Notes: generated by a model from the sequence alone, not told the origin. 64,000 nt of DNA from Pedobacter nototheniae (GCF_004335085.1 NZ_RQRS01000023.1:36679-100678), one strand, 5' to 3'. Positions 19,019 through 28,400 are shown, counted from the stretch's first letter. A program made the numbers and translations.

Positions 19019-19852
19019 TTAAACTTTATCATTCTTTTGGTATTCTCCGAGGATATTGAAATTAGAGGTATATTTTAATGCTTTTCTAACGGCTTTATCA
19101 TATTTCTCTGTGCTTGGCCACTCCAAATCCACATAAAAGTAGTATTCGTTTCTTTTTCCAAGTACCGGCATAGATTGTATTTTTGTTAAGCTTACTTCCT
19201 GTTCAGCAAAAATGTTTAACACCGTAGCTAGCGAACCCGCTTTATGACCAACTTGAAAACAAATTGAGGCTTTATTGATTTTCTTACCCTCATCTGTTTT
19301 ATCTTTTTTAAGAATCAGAAAGCGGGTATAATTTTTTTTGTTCGATTCTACACGGCGTTCAAGGATGTTTAATCCATAAAGTTCGGCAGCTAAACTATTG
19401 GCAATAGCCATTGTATCTGTTAATTTTTCTTCCTGAATACGTTTGGCACAGGCTGCGGTATCATTACTCTCAACAATTTTAATATTCGGGTAATCGTAAA
19501 AGAAATCAATGCACTGGCGGATGGCGATAGGGTGAGAGGTAACCACTTTAATATCTTCAAACTTTACACCCGGTAAAGCCATAAGGTGCAATTGAATAGG
19601 CAGATAAACTTCGCCAACAACAGAAAAACCGTAATCCCTAATTAAAGTGTAGTTTGGTAATAAACTACCTGCAATAGAATTTTCAATAGCCATTACTACA
19701 AAATCCGCATCATTTTTTTCAAGTTTATCGCATGTTTCTTTAAAGGAATTGCACTCTAAAGTTTCAATATCCTTACCAAAGAATTTGTAAGCGGCTTCCT
19801 CATGAAAAGATGCTTTAATACCCTGAATTGCTACTCGTTTTTTCGTTTCCAT
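19019..19852 (-). CDS. pheA: Prephenate dehydratase
   Basis: This 277-residue enzyme makes phenylpyruvate from prephenate. The ATG at 19852 (METKKRVAIQG) is preferred over a longer in-frame reading from a TTG at 19867, which would begin at the foot of the attenuator hairpin. The PDT domain shows ASFHEEAAYKFFG, AIENSIAGSL, and the catalytic Thr in KKNYTRFLIL; a C-terminal ACT domain begins near KASICFQVGHKAGSLATVL. The Phe-binding ESRP motif reads QSMP, as in other Bacteroidota versions, so feedback may differ. It is the first gene of the aromatic cluster, and expression appears controlled by the leader upstream. Confidence 0.95.
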   Translation of the reverse strand: METKKRVAIQGIKASFHEEAAYKFFGKDIETLECNSFKETCDKLEKNDADFVVMAIENSIAGSLLPNYTLIRDYGFSVVGEVYLPIQLHLMALPGVKFEDIKVVTSHPIAIRQCIDFFYDYPNIKIVESNDTAACAKRIQEEKLTDTMAIANSLAAELYGLNILERRVESNKKNYTRFLILKKDKTDEGKKINKASICFQVGHKAGSLATVLNIFAEQEVSLTKIQSMPVLGKRNEYYFYVDLEWPSTEKYDKAVRKALKYTSNFNILGEYQKNDKV

Positions 19853-19869
19853 TTTTGTGCTAAACAAAA

Positions 19870-19896
19870 AAAGTCCCGGCGTTGTGCCGGGACTTT
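19870..19896 (-). terminator. Attenuator terminator before pheA
   Basis: On the minus strand AAAGTCCCGGC and GCCGGGACTTT make an 11-bp stem with loop ACAAC and a run of seven T, ending 13 bases before the pheA ATG. A strong intrinsic terminator between a promoter and its first gene implies conditional termination. The 5' arm can instead pair with GCCGGGGCT at 19946-19938 in the leader ORF. Confidence 0.88.
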
Positions 19897-19935
19897 CTTA
19901 TACAATTTAATATTTGTTATATATCTTTTTGCATA

Positions 19936-19946
19936 TTAGCCCCGGC
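19936..19946 (-). promoter_or_regulatory. Antiterminator arm of the pheA attenuator
   Basis: GCCGGGGCU (19946-19938) pairs with AGUCCCGGC (19894-19886), the first arm of the terminator. Formation of this helix excludes the terminator. The arm coincides with the end of the leader ORF, where a terminating ribosome would mask it. Confidence 0.75.
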
Positions 19947-20001
19947 TCTCACTAAAATAGTAAAAGTAACCAAAGCTGTAATATGTGTTTTTATTTTGCA
20001 T
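19936..20001 (-). CDS. Phe/Tyr-rich attenuation leader peptide of the pheA operon
   Basis: This 21-codon ORF starts at ATG 20001 and ends at TAA 19938-19936. It begins MQNKNT and then has Tyr at 7, 8, 12, 14, 15 and Phe at 10, 13, 16, that is eight aromatic codons among positions 7-16, and ends SESRG. It is followed by the attenuator terminator. A matching promoter begins 17 bases upstream. The last codons (Ser19-Arg20-Gly21-stop) contain GCCGGGGCT, complementary over 9 bp with one G-U to the first arm of the terminator. Ribosome stalling at the Tyr/Phe run would leave this segment free to form an antiterminator. The peptide itself probably has no other function. Confidence 0.85.
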   Translation of the reverse strand: MQNKNTYYSFGYFYYFSESRG

Positions 20002-20017
20002 TTTTTTCTTGTTGAGC

Positions 20018-20047
20018 CAAATGTACAAACAAAATTTAATTTGTCAA
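20018..20047 (-). promoter_or_regulatory. Promoter of the pheA leader and aromatic operon
   Basis: On the minus strand TTG (20047-20045), exactly 19 bases, then TACATTTG (20025-20018) match the Bacteroidota vegetative promoter consensus perfectly. The transcript would start about 10 bases before the leader peptide ATG at 20001. Confidence 0.8.
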
Positions 20048-20193
20048 TAGGGAAATGAAATTTTTTTAAACAAAATTTAATTTTCTTTGGCTAATTATTG
20101 TTCACGTATAAAAAACAAAGATTTTTTTTAGGCTATAAAAATTATATTTTCGCATTGAGTTGGTAATCCCACCGATTCGTTTAATCTAAAAAA

Positions 20194-20685
20194 ATGAAAA
20201 AATTAATGCTTATCATGCTAGTTTTTAGTATAGTTTCTTGTAAATCAAATCTTTCTAAGAAGTTTGATGCAAATAACGCTGCTAAGGACTTGGAAGAAAT
20301 CAAAACAAGTGGAAAAGTTTCTGCTGCAGATTACAACTTGCTATTAACTAAAATTATGAAAGGTGCAATCTTTAGTAAAGAAGTAAATCTAAATGGTTTG
20401 ACCTATGAAGAAATTTTGAATAATGCAAAGGCAGAAGCTAAGCAAGCAGAAGATAAAGCGAATGCTTTTTTAAATCAAAAATTTTCTGAGGATGAAGCGG
20501 CAAGGATGAAAGCGTTGGAAGAGAATTACGCATACATTACAGAAAAAGAATGGAAAGTTGGCTGTTTTAGTTTCTTTATAGGGTATAAAAGTAAAGAAGA
20601 TATTAATAAATTAAAACAAATGACTTATCGTCAGATATTTGAACAATCAGGTGCTTTTTGTAAAGAAAAGGAATATACAGAGTAA
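20194..20685 (+). CDS. Small lipoprotein of unknown function
   Basis: This 163-residue protein has a type II signal peptide with lipobox IVSC and lipidated Cys16. The mature part is Lys/Glu/Ala-rich and predicted helical (for example KAEAKQAEDKANAFLNQKF), followed by a short Cys-containing C-terminal region (KEWKVGCFSFFIGYKS...GAFCKEKEY) whose two cysteines could form a disulfide. The family was not recognised. It is a single gene ending in a strong bidirectional terminator and is divergent from the pheA leader. Confidence 0.75.
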   Translation: MKKLMLIMLVFSIVSCKSNLSKKFDANNAAKDLEEIKTSGKVSAADYNLLLTKIMKGAIFSKEVNLNGLTYEEILNNAKAEAKQAEDKANAFLNQKFSEDEAARMKALEENYAYITEKEWKVGCFSFFIGYKSKEDINKLKQMTYRQIFEQSGAFCKEKEYTE

Positions 20686-20713
20686 TTACTTTTTAAGTAC
20701 TAGATTTTTAACT

Positions 20714-20748
20714 AAAAAAGGGTTTGTAAATTTTACAAACCCTTTTTT
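20714..20748. terminator. Bidirectional terminator
   Basis: GGGTTTGTAAA and TTTACAAACCC pair between an A6 and a T6 run, located between the convergent lipoprotein and sterol-desaturase-family genes. Confidence 0.88.
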
Positions 20749-20749
20749 A

Positions 20750-21700
20750 TTAACCTGTAGAACTCAGCTCTTGCTGATGTTTATTCATGTTTTTAACTTT
20801 TTCATTTTCTTCAGCATCGCGTAGTTCCTGTTGCATAATTTTAGCAATTTTTGTGCTGCCATCATGGCTCCAGCCCGGCGGGTTGAAAACATATTTTACC
20901 TTATCCATAAAAGTTGGTGCTTTTTTAACATCAGCTGTTAAGGCAATAAATTCATGGAAAATAATATTAACTGGTCCTGTATCCGTTGGCTGTGTAGTTA
21001 AGCCATATTTAACTTCATCTTCAGGTAATTCTGCCTGGAAGGTACCAAACCATCTATCCCATAAAATTAAAACCATGCCCATGTTTTTGTCTAAGTAACG
21101 CACATTACTGGCGTGATGAACGCGGTGGTGTGATGGTGTAACGAAAACATATTCGTACCATTTAGGAAATTTGATTTTATATTGTGTGTGTACCAGATTG
21201 CCATAAATTTGAGTAACCAAATAAGCAAAAAGAATATCCATTGCACTAAAACCCATAAAAGCTAAAGGCAAATAAAAGAATACACGATACAATGGTTCAA
21301 AAACTGTAGAACGGAAACCTGTGGTTAAGTTAAAATGCTCTGATGAGTGGTGGGTAACGTGCATTGCCCAAAAGAAACGTACATAATGACCAACGGTATG
21401 TAAAAACCAGTACAAAAAGTCTTGAGCAAGTATTAAAACAATCCAATAAACCCAAACATTAGAAATTTGGAATAACCTGAACTGGTAGCAGTAATCAAGT
21501 AAAAAGAAGGTTGCCGTTTTCATACCTAAATTAATCACCACGGCAGCAGTCATTAGGTAAATATTAGTCCAGGTATCTCTTTTAGTGTATAATTTTTTAT
21601 CGTGTTGATAGCTGAAATACATTTCAACGATGGTAAGCACAATTACAAAACCGAATAGTGCTCCAACAGAAATATCTCCACTTGAAAAACTTGTTGTCAT
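20750..21700 (-). CDS. Sterol desaturase / fatty acid hydroxylase family protein
   Basis: This 316-residue membrane protein has about four to five hydrophobic segments and the di-iron histidine boxes of the family: H101-x3-H105, H114-x2-HH118, H171, and HH192-x2-HH196. Members hydroxylate or desaturate lipids, sterols or carotenoids using O2; the substrate here is unknown, though lipid modification is likely. Its ATG follows the aroB stop by one base, so it is translationally coupled to aroB, a link with no evident metabolic logic. The C-terminal tail (residues ~275-316) is charged and helical. Confidence 0.88.
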   Translation of the reverse strand: MTTSFSSGDISVGALFGFVIVLTIVEMYFSYQHDKKLYTKRDTWTNIYLMTAAVVINLGMKTATFFLLDYCYQFRLFQISNVWVYWIVLILAQDFLYWFLHTVGHYVRFFWAMHVTHHSSEHFNLTTGFRSTVFEPLYRVFFYLPLAFMGFSAMDILFAYLVTQIYGNLVHTQYKIKFPKWYEYVFVTPSHHRVHHASNVRYLDKNMGMVLILWDRWFGTFQAELPEDEVKYGLTTQPTDTGPVNIIFHEFIALTADVKKAPTFMDKVKYVFNPPGWSHDGSTKIAKIMQQELRDAEENEKVKNMNKHQQELSSTG

Positions 21701-21701
21701 T

Positions 21702-22760
21702 TTATAAGCTGTTGTAGTAATCCAAACTGCCTAAAATATCAGCGGTACTTACACGGCAGTTAAAAGTGCATTTACCAATGTTTTCTAATAGTGAGAATAA
21801 AATATTGCCATCCTCATTTTTCTTATCACTTTGCATTAACTCCAATAAGGTATCAAAAGTTTCTTTTTTGATGTTGTATTTAGGGTATAATGAAAGAATA
21901 TATTGACTAATATCTGTTAATTCAGCATCGGTAAGGTTGCTGTTTTTAACAGATAGATAGGCTTCAGTAACAAAACCAATTGCAATTGCTTCACCATGGG
22001 TTAAAGGTTTTTCGTCATTTGCTAACGAATAACTTTCTACTGCATGCCCAATAGTATGACCATAGTTTAAAATTTTACGCAAGTTTTTTTCATGCGGATC
22101 AATGGTTACTACTTCATTTTTAATTTCTACTGAGCGATAAATATCTTCAGCCGAAGGCGTTAAATGATTGCTTTTTTGCAGTTTTTGGTAATAAGCTTTA
22201 TCGGCAATTAAGCCATGTTTAATCATTTCAGCAAAGCCAGAAAGTAATTCACGATCTGGTAGTGTTTTCAAAAATTCCGTTTCAATATAAACAGATTGAG
22301 GAAGGGTAAAAGTACCCACCATATTTTTAACGCTATCTATATCAATTCCGGTTTTACCACCAACAGAGGCATCCACTTGCGAAAGAAGGGTAGTGGGCAC
22401 ATTTATAAAATCTATACCACGTTTATAAGTTGAAGCAATAAAGCCACCCATATCTGTAATAACGCCACCCCCTAGGTTAATCATCAAACTTTTACGGTCT
22501 GCTTCAAAATCCAATAAGGTTTTCCAAATTCCGATACAAAAATCGATATTTTTATTTTCTTCTCCGGCAGAGGTTTCAATTAAATCAAAGCCGCTATAAT
22601 CATCAAGCAAGGCTTGAAAAACAGGCAAGCATTGTTCGCTGGTGTGTTCATCGGCAAGTACAAAAACCTTGCTGTACTTGTTTTCATTAAGTAAGGTTTT
22701 TAAAGTAGCTAAACCACTTTCAAAATAAAGGCTATGGCCTGCGCTGGTTAGTGGTTCCAT
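21702..22760 (-). CDS. aroB: 3-dehydroquinate synthase
   Basis: This 352-residue NAD- and zinc-dependent enzyme converts DAHP to 3-dehydroquinate, the second shikimate-pathway step. Characteristic segments are LGGGVITDMGGFIASTYKRG, NVPTTLLSQVDASVGGKTGI, GFAEMIKHGLI, ILNYGHTIGHAVE and LTHGEAIAIGF, including the metal-binding Glu and His residues. Its ATG overlaps the S4 gene's TAA by one base and it is followed by the hydroxylase gene after one base, making a tightly coupled three-gene operon distinct from the attenuated pheA cluster. Confidence 0.96.
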   Translation of the reverse strand: MEPLTSAGHSLYFESGLATLKTLLNENKYSKVFVLADEHTSEQCLPVFQALLDDYSGFDLIETSAGEENKNIDFCIGIWKTLLDFEADRKSLMINLGGGVITDMGGFIASTYKRGIDFINVPTTLLSQVDASVGGKTGIDIDSVKNMVGTFTLPQSVYIETEFLKTLPDRELLSGFAEMIKHGLIADKAYYQKLQKSNHLTPSAEDIYRSVEIKNEVVTIDPHEKNLRKILNYGHTIGHAVESYSLANDEKPLTHGEAIAIGFVTEAYLSVKNSNLTDAELTDISQYILSLYPKYNIKKETFDTLLELMQSDKKNEDGNILFSLLENIGKCTFNCRVSTADILGSLDYYNSL

Positions 22761-22966
22761 TAAATTACTTCAATTTTATGTTCGGCAAATTCAACTATAT
22801 CTCCCTGTTTTACTTTTAAACGCTTACGGTAATCTACAACGCCATTGTATTTTACAAGGCCATCCATAACCACCATTTGCGCATCGCCGCCGCTGCCTAC
22901 TAAGCCAGTAGCTTTAAGCAATTGAATTAAGGGAATAAATTCGCCTTCTAATTTGAATTGTATCAT
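22760..22966 (-). CDS. Small RNA-binding S4 domain protein
   Basis: This 68-residue protein starts at ATG 22966; a three-residue longer reading relies on TTG. It consists almost only of an S4-like fold: FIPLIQLLKATGLVGSGGDAQ and KYNGVVDYRKRLKVKQGD, matching YaaA/YbcJ-type S4 proteins that bind structured RNA, often near ribosomes. It is the first gene of an operon with aroB, overlapping its start by one base. TATTTTTG at 22980-22973 on the minus strand fits a -7 box and would give a very short or absent leader. Confidence 0.88.
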   Translation of the reverse strand: MIQFKLEGEFIPLIQLLKATGLVGSGGDAQMVVMDGLVKYNGVVDYRKRLKVKQGDIVEFAEHKIEVI

Positions 22967-23024
22967 TTTGTGCAAAAATACAATTATTTACAGTTTTTTA
23001 GTTTTAACAAGCCAATGCTTTTTA

Positions 23025-23032
23025 TAATTTTG
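23025..23032 (+). promoter_or_regulatory. Possible -7 box of the proline dehydrogenase gene
   Basis: TAATTTTG fits TAnnTTTG and ends 28 bases before the ATG; the -33 position carries TTT rather than TTG. Confidence 0.35.
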
Positions 23033-23060
23033 CATCCGTTTGACTAAATGAACACACCAA

Positions 23061-24245
23061 ATGGATATATCCCCCAATAAACAACCAAATTTTGATAATA
23101 CTGAAGTAGCCTTTAAACAAAAGTCTAACGGAGAACTTAAAAAAGCTTATTGGTTATTTAAAATCATTAGCAGTAATTTTTTAACAAAGGTTGGTCCTCC
23201 GGTTACTAATTTTTTCTTAAACATTGGCTTGCCTATTCAAGGTGCTATAAAATCAACCATATTTCAACAGTTTTGTGGTGGCGAAACTATTGCAGAATGC
23301 GATAAGGCTATAGAGCAATTGAGCAAGGGTGGCGTTGGTACTATTTTAGATTATTCTGTTGAGGGTGAGGAGGAAGAAAAAGTATTTGATGAAACTTGCG
23401 AAGAGATCATTCGTACTATTTTAAGAGCCGACGGTGATAAAAGAATTCCGATTACAGTTTTTAAAGTTACCGGAATTGGTCGTTTTGCCTTATTACAGAA
23501 ATTGGATGCAAAAGAAGCTTTAAGCATAGAAGAAACCACAGAATTTGAAAAGGTTAAATTACGTTGTGAAATGATTTGCCGTGCAGCGTATGAGCGTAAA
23601 GTTCCAATTATGGTGGATGCGGAAGAAACCTGGATTCAAAATACGATTGATGAGTTGGCATTGGATATGATGCGCAAATTCAATAAAGAAGGTATTATCG
23701 TTTACAATACTTACCAAATGTATCGCCATGATAAACTGGCGGATATGAAAGCAGATCATTTAATTGCAAAGGCGGCAGGCTTTATTTTAGGTGTTAAAAT
23801 GGTGCGTGGTGCTTATATGGAAAAGGAAAGAAAGAGAGCTGCAGAAATGGGTTATCCTTCGCCAATCCAAGCGGATAAAGCGGCTTCAGACCATGATTAT
23901 AACGAATCATTAAGATATTGTGTAGATCATATTGAAGATATTGCAATTGTTGCAGGTACGCATAATGAAGAAAGTAGTCGTTTATTAACGTATTTGCTTG
24001 AAGAAAAGAAAGTTGAACATAATCATCCTCACGTTTACTTTGCGCAATTATTAGGAATGAGCGATAACTTAAGTTTTAACCTTGCTGATTCTAACTATAA
24101 TGTAGCTAAATATGTGCCTTACGGACCTATAAAAGCGGTAATGCCTTATTTGTTTAGGCGAGCTCAGGAAAATACTTCTGTTGCTGGGCAAACAGGAAGA
24201 GAGCTTGGCTTAATTGAAAGAGAACTAAAAAGAAGAAAACTGTAA
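23061..24245 (+). CDS. Proline dehydrogenase
   Basis: This 394-residue FAD-dependent enzyme oxidises proline to pyrroline-5-carboxylate. PRODH barrel motifs are visible: FKVTGIGRFALLQK, VPIMVDAEETWIQ, YNTYQMYRHDKLADM, KMVRGAYMEKER, AGTHNEESSRLL, YVPYGPIKAVMPYLFRRAQEN. It is a monofunctional form; no P5C dehydrogenase is encoded nearby. It is a single gene, divergent from the S4/aroB operon and ending at a large hairpin. Confidence 0.93.
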   Translation: MDISPNKQPNFDNTEVAFKQKSNGELKKAYWLFKIISSNFLTKVGPPVTNFFLNIGLPIQGAIKSTIFQQFCGGETIAECDKAIEQLSKGGVGTILDYSVEGEEEEKVFDETCEEIIRTILRADGDKRIPITVFKVTGIGRFALLQKLDAKEALSIEETTEFEKVKLRCEMICRAAYERKVPIMVDAEETWIQNTIDELALDMMRKFNKEGIIVYNTYQMYRHDKLADMKADHLIAKAAGFILGVKMVRGAYMEKERKRAAEMGYPSPIQADKAASDHDYNESLRYCVDHIEDIAIVAGTHNEESSRLLTYLLEEKKVEHNHPHVYFAQLLGMSDNLSFNLADSNYNVAKYVPYGPIKAVMPYLFRRAQENTSVAGQTGRELGLIERELKRRKL

Positions 24246-24262
24246 TTCGGTTTATAATTAAT

Positions 24263-24326
24263 AGTTGGCAATTTTCAGTTTTAGATGGTTATTAGAAACC
24301 AACGACTGAAAATTGCCAACTTTTTT
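24263..24326. terminator. Bidirectional terminator, long stem
   Basis: A 17-bp perfect stem (AGTTGGCAATTTTCAGT with ACTGAAAATTGCCAACT) has a 25-base loop and is followed by T6. It separates proline dehydrogenase from the convergent DUF962 gene and overlaps the latter's stop by two bases. Confidence 0.8.
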
Positions 24327-24645
24327 ATTTCTTAACTACAAACGATTGTTTACCTGTTAATAGATCATAAAATAAGATAAAATCGCTTACTAAGCTATAG
24401 CCCGGATACTGAAAAGTAGCGGGCTTATTTTTTTCAAAGAAAAAATGACCAACCCATGCAAATCCATACCCCAAAACTGGCATAGCTAAAAAGAAACGCC
24501 AATCGTGAAAAAGAAAACCAGTAAAAAATGCCAGGGTAACCAATCCGGTTCCAATAAAATGTAAAACTCTTGATGTTGTATTGGTATGCTCCGTTAAATA
24601 GATTGGGTAAAATTCCTTTAATGATTTAAATTTTTTCTCCTTCAT
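24325..24645 (-). CDS. DUF962 (Mpo1-like) membrane protein
   Basis: This 106-residue protein matches the DUF962/Mpo1-like family: EFYPIYLTEHTNTTSRVLHFIGTG, two to three hydrophobic segments, then GYGFAWVGHFFFEKNKPATFQYPGYS and a final membrane-near helix. In yeast, Mpo1 is an Fe-dependent dioxygenase in fatty acid alpha-oxidation, and the conserved His residues (HF, GHFFFEKN) are retained here; activity in this protein is only inferred. It follows the HAD gene by nine bases, suggesting an operon. Confidence 0.85.
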   Translation of the reverse strand: MKEKKFKSLKEFYPIYLTEHTNTTSRVLHFIGTGLVTLAFFTGFLFHDWRFFLAMPVLGYGFAWVGHFFFEKNKPATFQYPGYSLVSDFILFYDLLTGKQSFVVKK

Positions 24646-24654
24646 TTTTTCTAT

Positions 24655-25290
24655 TTATAAAATTCCATTCTTTTTTAAGAAATCTTCCAATTGAGCCGGT
24701 TTCTCTGTCATTAACAAAGTTTGCAAGCCTACTTTTTTAGCACCTTCAATGTGTTGCGGGCTATCATCAATAAAAAGTGTTTCTGCAGGGTTTAAGTTAT
24801 TTTCTTTAATAACCTGTTCGAAAATATTGGTATTAGGTTTACGCAATTTCATGTGTTGCGAAAAATAAGCACGTTCAAAATAATCATCGTAATTATTAAT
24901 TTTAAACGTTGCTTTAAGGTAATTTATGATCCAATTGTAATGAATTTCATTATTGTTACTTAAAAGGAAAGTGCGGTATTTTTCCTTAACCTTTAAAAGT
25001 AAATCGTGATTTTCTTGTATTGTACCAATTAATAAACTATTCCATGCATCATCAATCTGCTGATCGGTAAGGTTATCATTATTTGCAGCCTTTCTAATTT
25101 CAGCTCTAAATTCTGCTGGTGTAATTGAAGCGGTTTCAAGATCATCAAAGATTTTATTGTGACCTTTGTGAGCGAAGAAATTTTCTATATCACTAACGCC
25201 TAGTTTTTGAAATGCATTTTGAGCAATTCTGAAATCAATATCAAATATTACGTTTCCGTAATCGAAAATTACGTTTTTTATATTCTGCAT
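24655..25290 (-). CDS. HAD-superfamily hydrolase, subfamily IA
   Basis: This 211-residue hydrolase has the four HAD motifs: FDYGNVIFDID (motif I; the nucleophile position is Asp10 of IFDYGN), LLSNNNEIH (motif II), the Lys region KLRKPNTNIFEQV (motif III), and LFIDDSPQHIEGAKKVG (motif IV). It resembles YihX-type sugar phosphatases by the FDYGNVI start. The phosphorylated substrate is unknown. It is probably co-transcribed with DUF962. Confidence 0.9.
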   Translation of the reverse strand: MQNIKNVIFDYGNVIFDIDFRIAQNAFQKLGVSDIENFFAHKGHNKIFDDLETASITPAEFRAEIRKAANNDNLTDQQIDDAWNSLLIGTIQENHDLLLKVKEKYRTFLLSNNNEIHYNWIINYLKATFKINNYDDYFERAYFSQHMKLRKPNTNIFEQVIKENNLNPAETLFIDDSPQHIEGAKKVGLQTLLMTEKPAQLEDFLKKNGIL

Positions 25291-25394
25291 GGGCTATCTA
25301 TAAATTTGATGCAAATATCCTTAATAAATTTAAGGCTGTATAATTATTTTTCTATAATCTGTTTATATGGTTTCATGGAAAGGTAATAAATAAC

Positions 25395-25438
25395 AAATCT
25401 CCATTCTTCCCTTAAAATTTGGGGTAGAATGGAGATTT
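25395..25438 (-). terminator. Terminator of the RND efflux operon
   Basis: AAATCTCCATTCT and AGAATGGAGATTT form a 13-bp stem, with an inner CCC/GGG pairing, between the end of the RND pump gene and the HAD gene. Confidence 0.7.
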
Positions 25439-25470
25439 ATCTTTAAGTTTCGTTTCTTAAACCAATTATT

Positions 25471-28400
25471 TTAAGCCTGTATTGCTTTAATTTTTTCAAC
25501 TTTTTTGCGGTATGACCAATAAAAAACAATTGGGCAAATAAATAAATTAAATACGGTATCTGTAATTAAACCGCCAATAACCACAATTGCTAAAGGTTTT
25601 GATGCTTCTGCACCAATTCCGGTAGAAACAGCTGCCGGAATTAATCCAATAACGGCCATCATTGCAGTCATCAATACTGGTCTAAATCTTCTGGTAATGG
25701 CATCTCTAATAGAATCTGCAAAAGTCCAGTTTTCATGGTGTTTAAGCTCTCCAATATTATGTTTAAAGCGAGTCATCAAAATAACACCATTTTGCACACA
25801 AATTCCAAATAGAGCAATAAAACCAATTCCTGCCGATATATTAAAGTTTACGCCTGTTGCAAGTAAGGCTAAAATACCACCAACCATAGCAAAGGGAACA
25901 TTATTTAAAATAAGCAATGAATCTTTAATATTTCCTAATAGTACAAATAGGATGATGAAAATTAGTAACAAGCTTATTGGTACAGCCTGACTTAGCCTTG
26001 CGATGGCACGTTGTTGATTTTCGAAATCGCCTGCCCATTCCAGTTTATAAGCTTTAGGTAATTTTATTTTTTCATTTACTTTTTGCTGTGCTTCTGCAAT
26101 AACGCTCCCCATATCTCTACCTCTTATCGAAAATTTAATGGCGCCGTAACGTTGGTGTTTATCTCGATAAATCATACTTGGACCAGTAATTTTACGAATG
26201 GAAGAGATTTCTCCCAATTGCACATTGGAGCCAGAAAGGGTAGGGATTCTTAGTTTACTGATTGAGCTTTCATCGTTTCTAAAATCTTCAGGATAGCGGA
26301 TAATCAAATCGAATTTGCGTTCACCTTCATAAATTTGTGTGGCTGCTTTTCCTCCAATTGCCATTTCTATAACCGCATTTGCATCGGCAGTACTTACCCC
26401 ATAAAGAGCCATTTTTTTCTGATCGAGGTTAATCTGGAGTTCTGGCTGACCGAGGTTTCTAAGGATTCCTAAATCTTCAATACCATCAACAGTTTTTAAA
26501 ATCGATTCAATTTTTTCTTCCTCTTTTTCTATGAAGTGAAAATCATCACCAAACATTTTAACAACAATAGAGCCTTTAACACCTGATACGGCCTCTTCAA
26601 CATTATCAGAAATGGGTTGTGAAAAGTTAAGCGTAATACCCGGAAACCCCTTCAGCTTCTCCTGCATTCGTTCTACCAGTTCCTCTTTACTCTGCTTTCT
26701 TTTCCACTCTTTTTTCGGGTAAATATCTACATGAAACTCCATATTATAAAAACCTGTTGCATCAGTTCCATCATTCGGTCGCCCGGTTTGCGACATTACT
26801 TGTTTTACTTCCTCAAAACTTAAAAAAATCTTACGGATATCATTAGAGAGTTTTTTAGTTTCATCAAGTGAAATACTCAAAGGCCCTGTTGCACGCACAT
26901 AAATAGAGCCTTCATCCAAGCTTGGCAAAAATTCGGTCCCTAAAAACTTAAAACTTGATATTCCAACCAGTAGGATAACAATTGAGACTGTAAAAGCGAG
27001 TTTTTTTCTTTTAAAACAGGCATCATAAAACCTCAAGGTTTGTTTGGTAATAAATTCTAAAAAGATATTGTGTTTTTCTTTTACATCTTTCTTTAATAAT
27101 ACACTTGCCAAAGCAGGTACCAGTGTAAATGTTAAAATTAAAGCACCAAGTAAGGCAAAGCTTAATGTCCATGCCAATGGTGAAAACATTTTTCCTTCTA
27201 CTTTTTCAAAGGTAAATATGGGAAGTAACCCAGTAATAATGATGAGTTTGGCAAACATTATACCTTTTGCATTTTCCATGCAAGCCTTTTTTATAAAGCC
27301 CAGTTTACTCATTTTATTAAAGCGATCCATACCTGCTTTTCTGGCCTGATAATCTAGCGCAACAAAAATTCCTTCAACCATTACTACGGCTCCATCTATA
27401 ATAATTCCGAAATCTATTGCGCCCATAGAGAGTAAATTGGCAGGCATACCCTTTAGCTTTAGGCAAATAAACGCGAATAATAGGGAAAGTGGAATTACAA
27501 TTGAAACGATTAATGTTGTACGCCAATTTGCCATAAAAAGGAATACAATGAAGGTTACAAACAAAATGCCCTCAAGCATGTTGCCCATAACTGTATGCAC
27601 AGAATAATTTACCAGATCTTCGCGATCATAAAACGGATCGATTTTTACGTCTTCTGGTAGTACGTTTTTATTAATATAGGCTATTTTTTCCTTTAATCTA
27701 GCAATTACTTCACTTGGATTACCCCCTTTGCGCATCACAATAATGCCCTCAACCACATCAGGATCATAGTCGCGACCAACTTGCCCAAGTCTTGGTAATG
27801 CAGATTCAGACACATCAGCAATGGTTTTTACATAAACAGGGGTGCCATTAACATTATCAACTACTACATTTCTAATCTCATCTATATTATTTAAAACGCC
27901 AATTCCTCGTACTACATAAGCTTGTCCGCTTTGAATAATAACATCACCACCTACATTAATATTACTTTTTGATACAGCCTCAAACAATTCGGTAGCACTT
28001 ACTCCGTATTGTATTGCTTTTTGCGGATCTACGGTAATTTGATAGGTTTTAACCTCCCCACCAAAACTTACTACATCAGCAATACCCGAAACGGATAACA
28101 ATTCTCGTTGAACCACCCAATCTTGAAGAGTTTTAAGCTCTCTAACAGATTTTTTATCGCTTTTAAGGGTGTATCTAAAAATCTCTCCAGTTGGGCCATA
28201 AGGTGGCTGCACTTCTGGTTGAATGCCTGCTGGAAGATCGGCTTCGGTCAGGTGATTATTTACCTGCACCCTGGCTTCAGCATAGTTTACGTCATCTTCA
28301 AAAGTTACCTTAACAATAGATAAACCAAATAAAGAAGAGGAACGGATACTGGTTCGCTTTTCAGTAGGGTTCATTGCTATTTCTAGCGGTCGGGTTACAA

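Noticed and set aside
19853..19867. Start of pheA at a TTG five codons upstream
   Set aside because: It lies at the base of the attenuator stem; ATG 19852 begins the usual N-terminus and is free once the terminator is bypassed.
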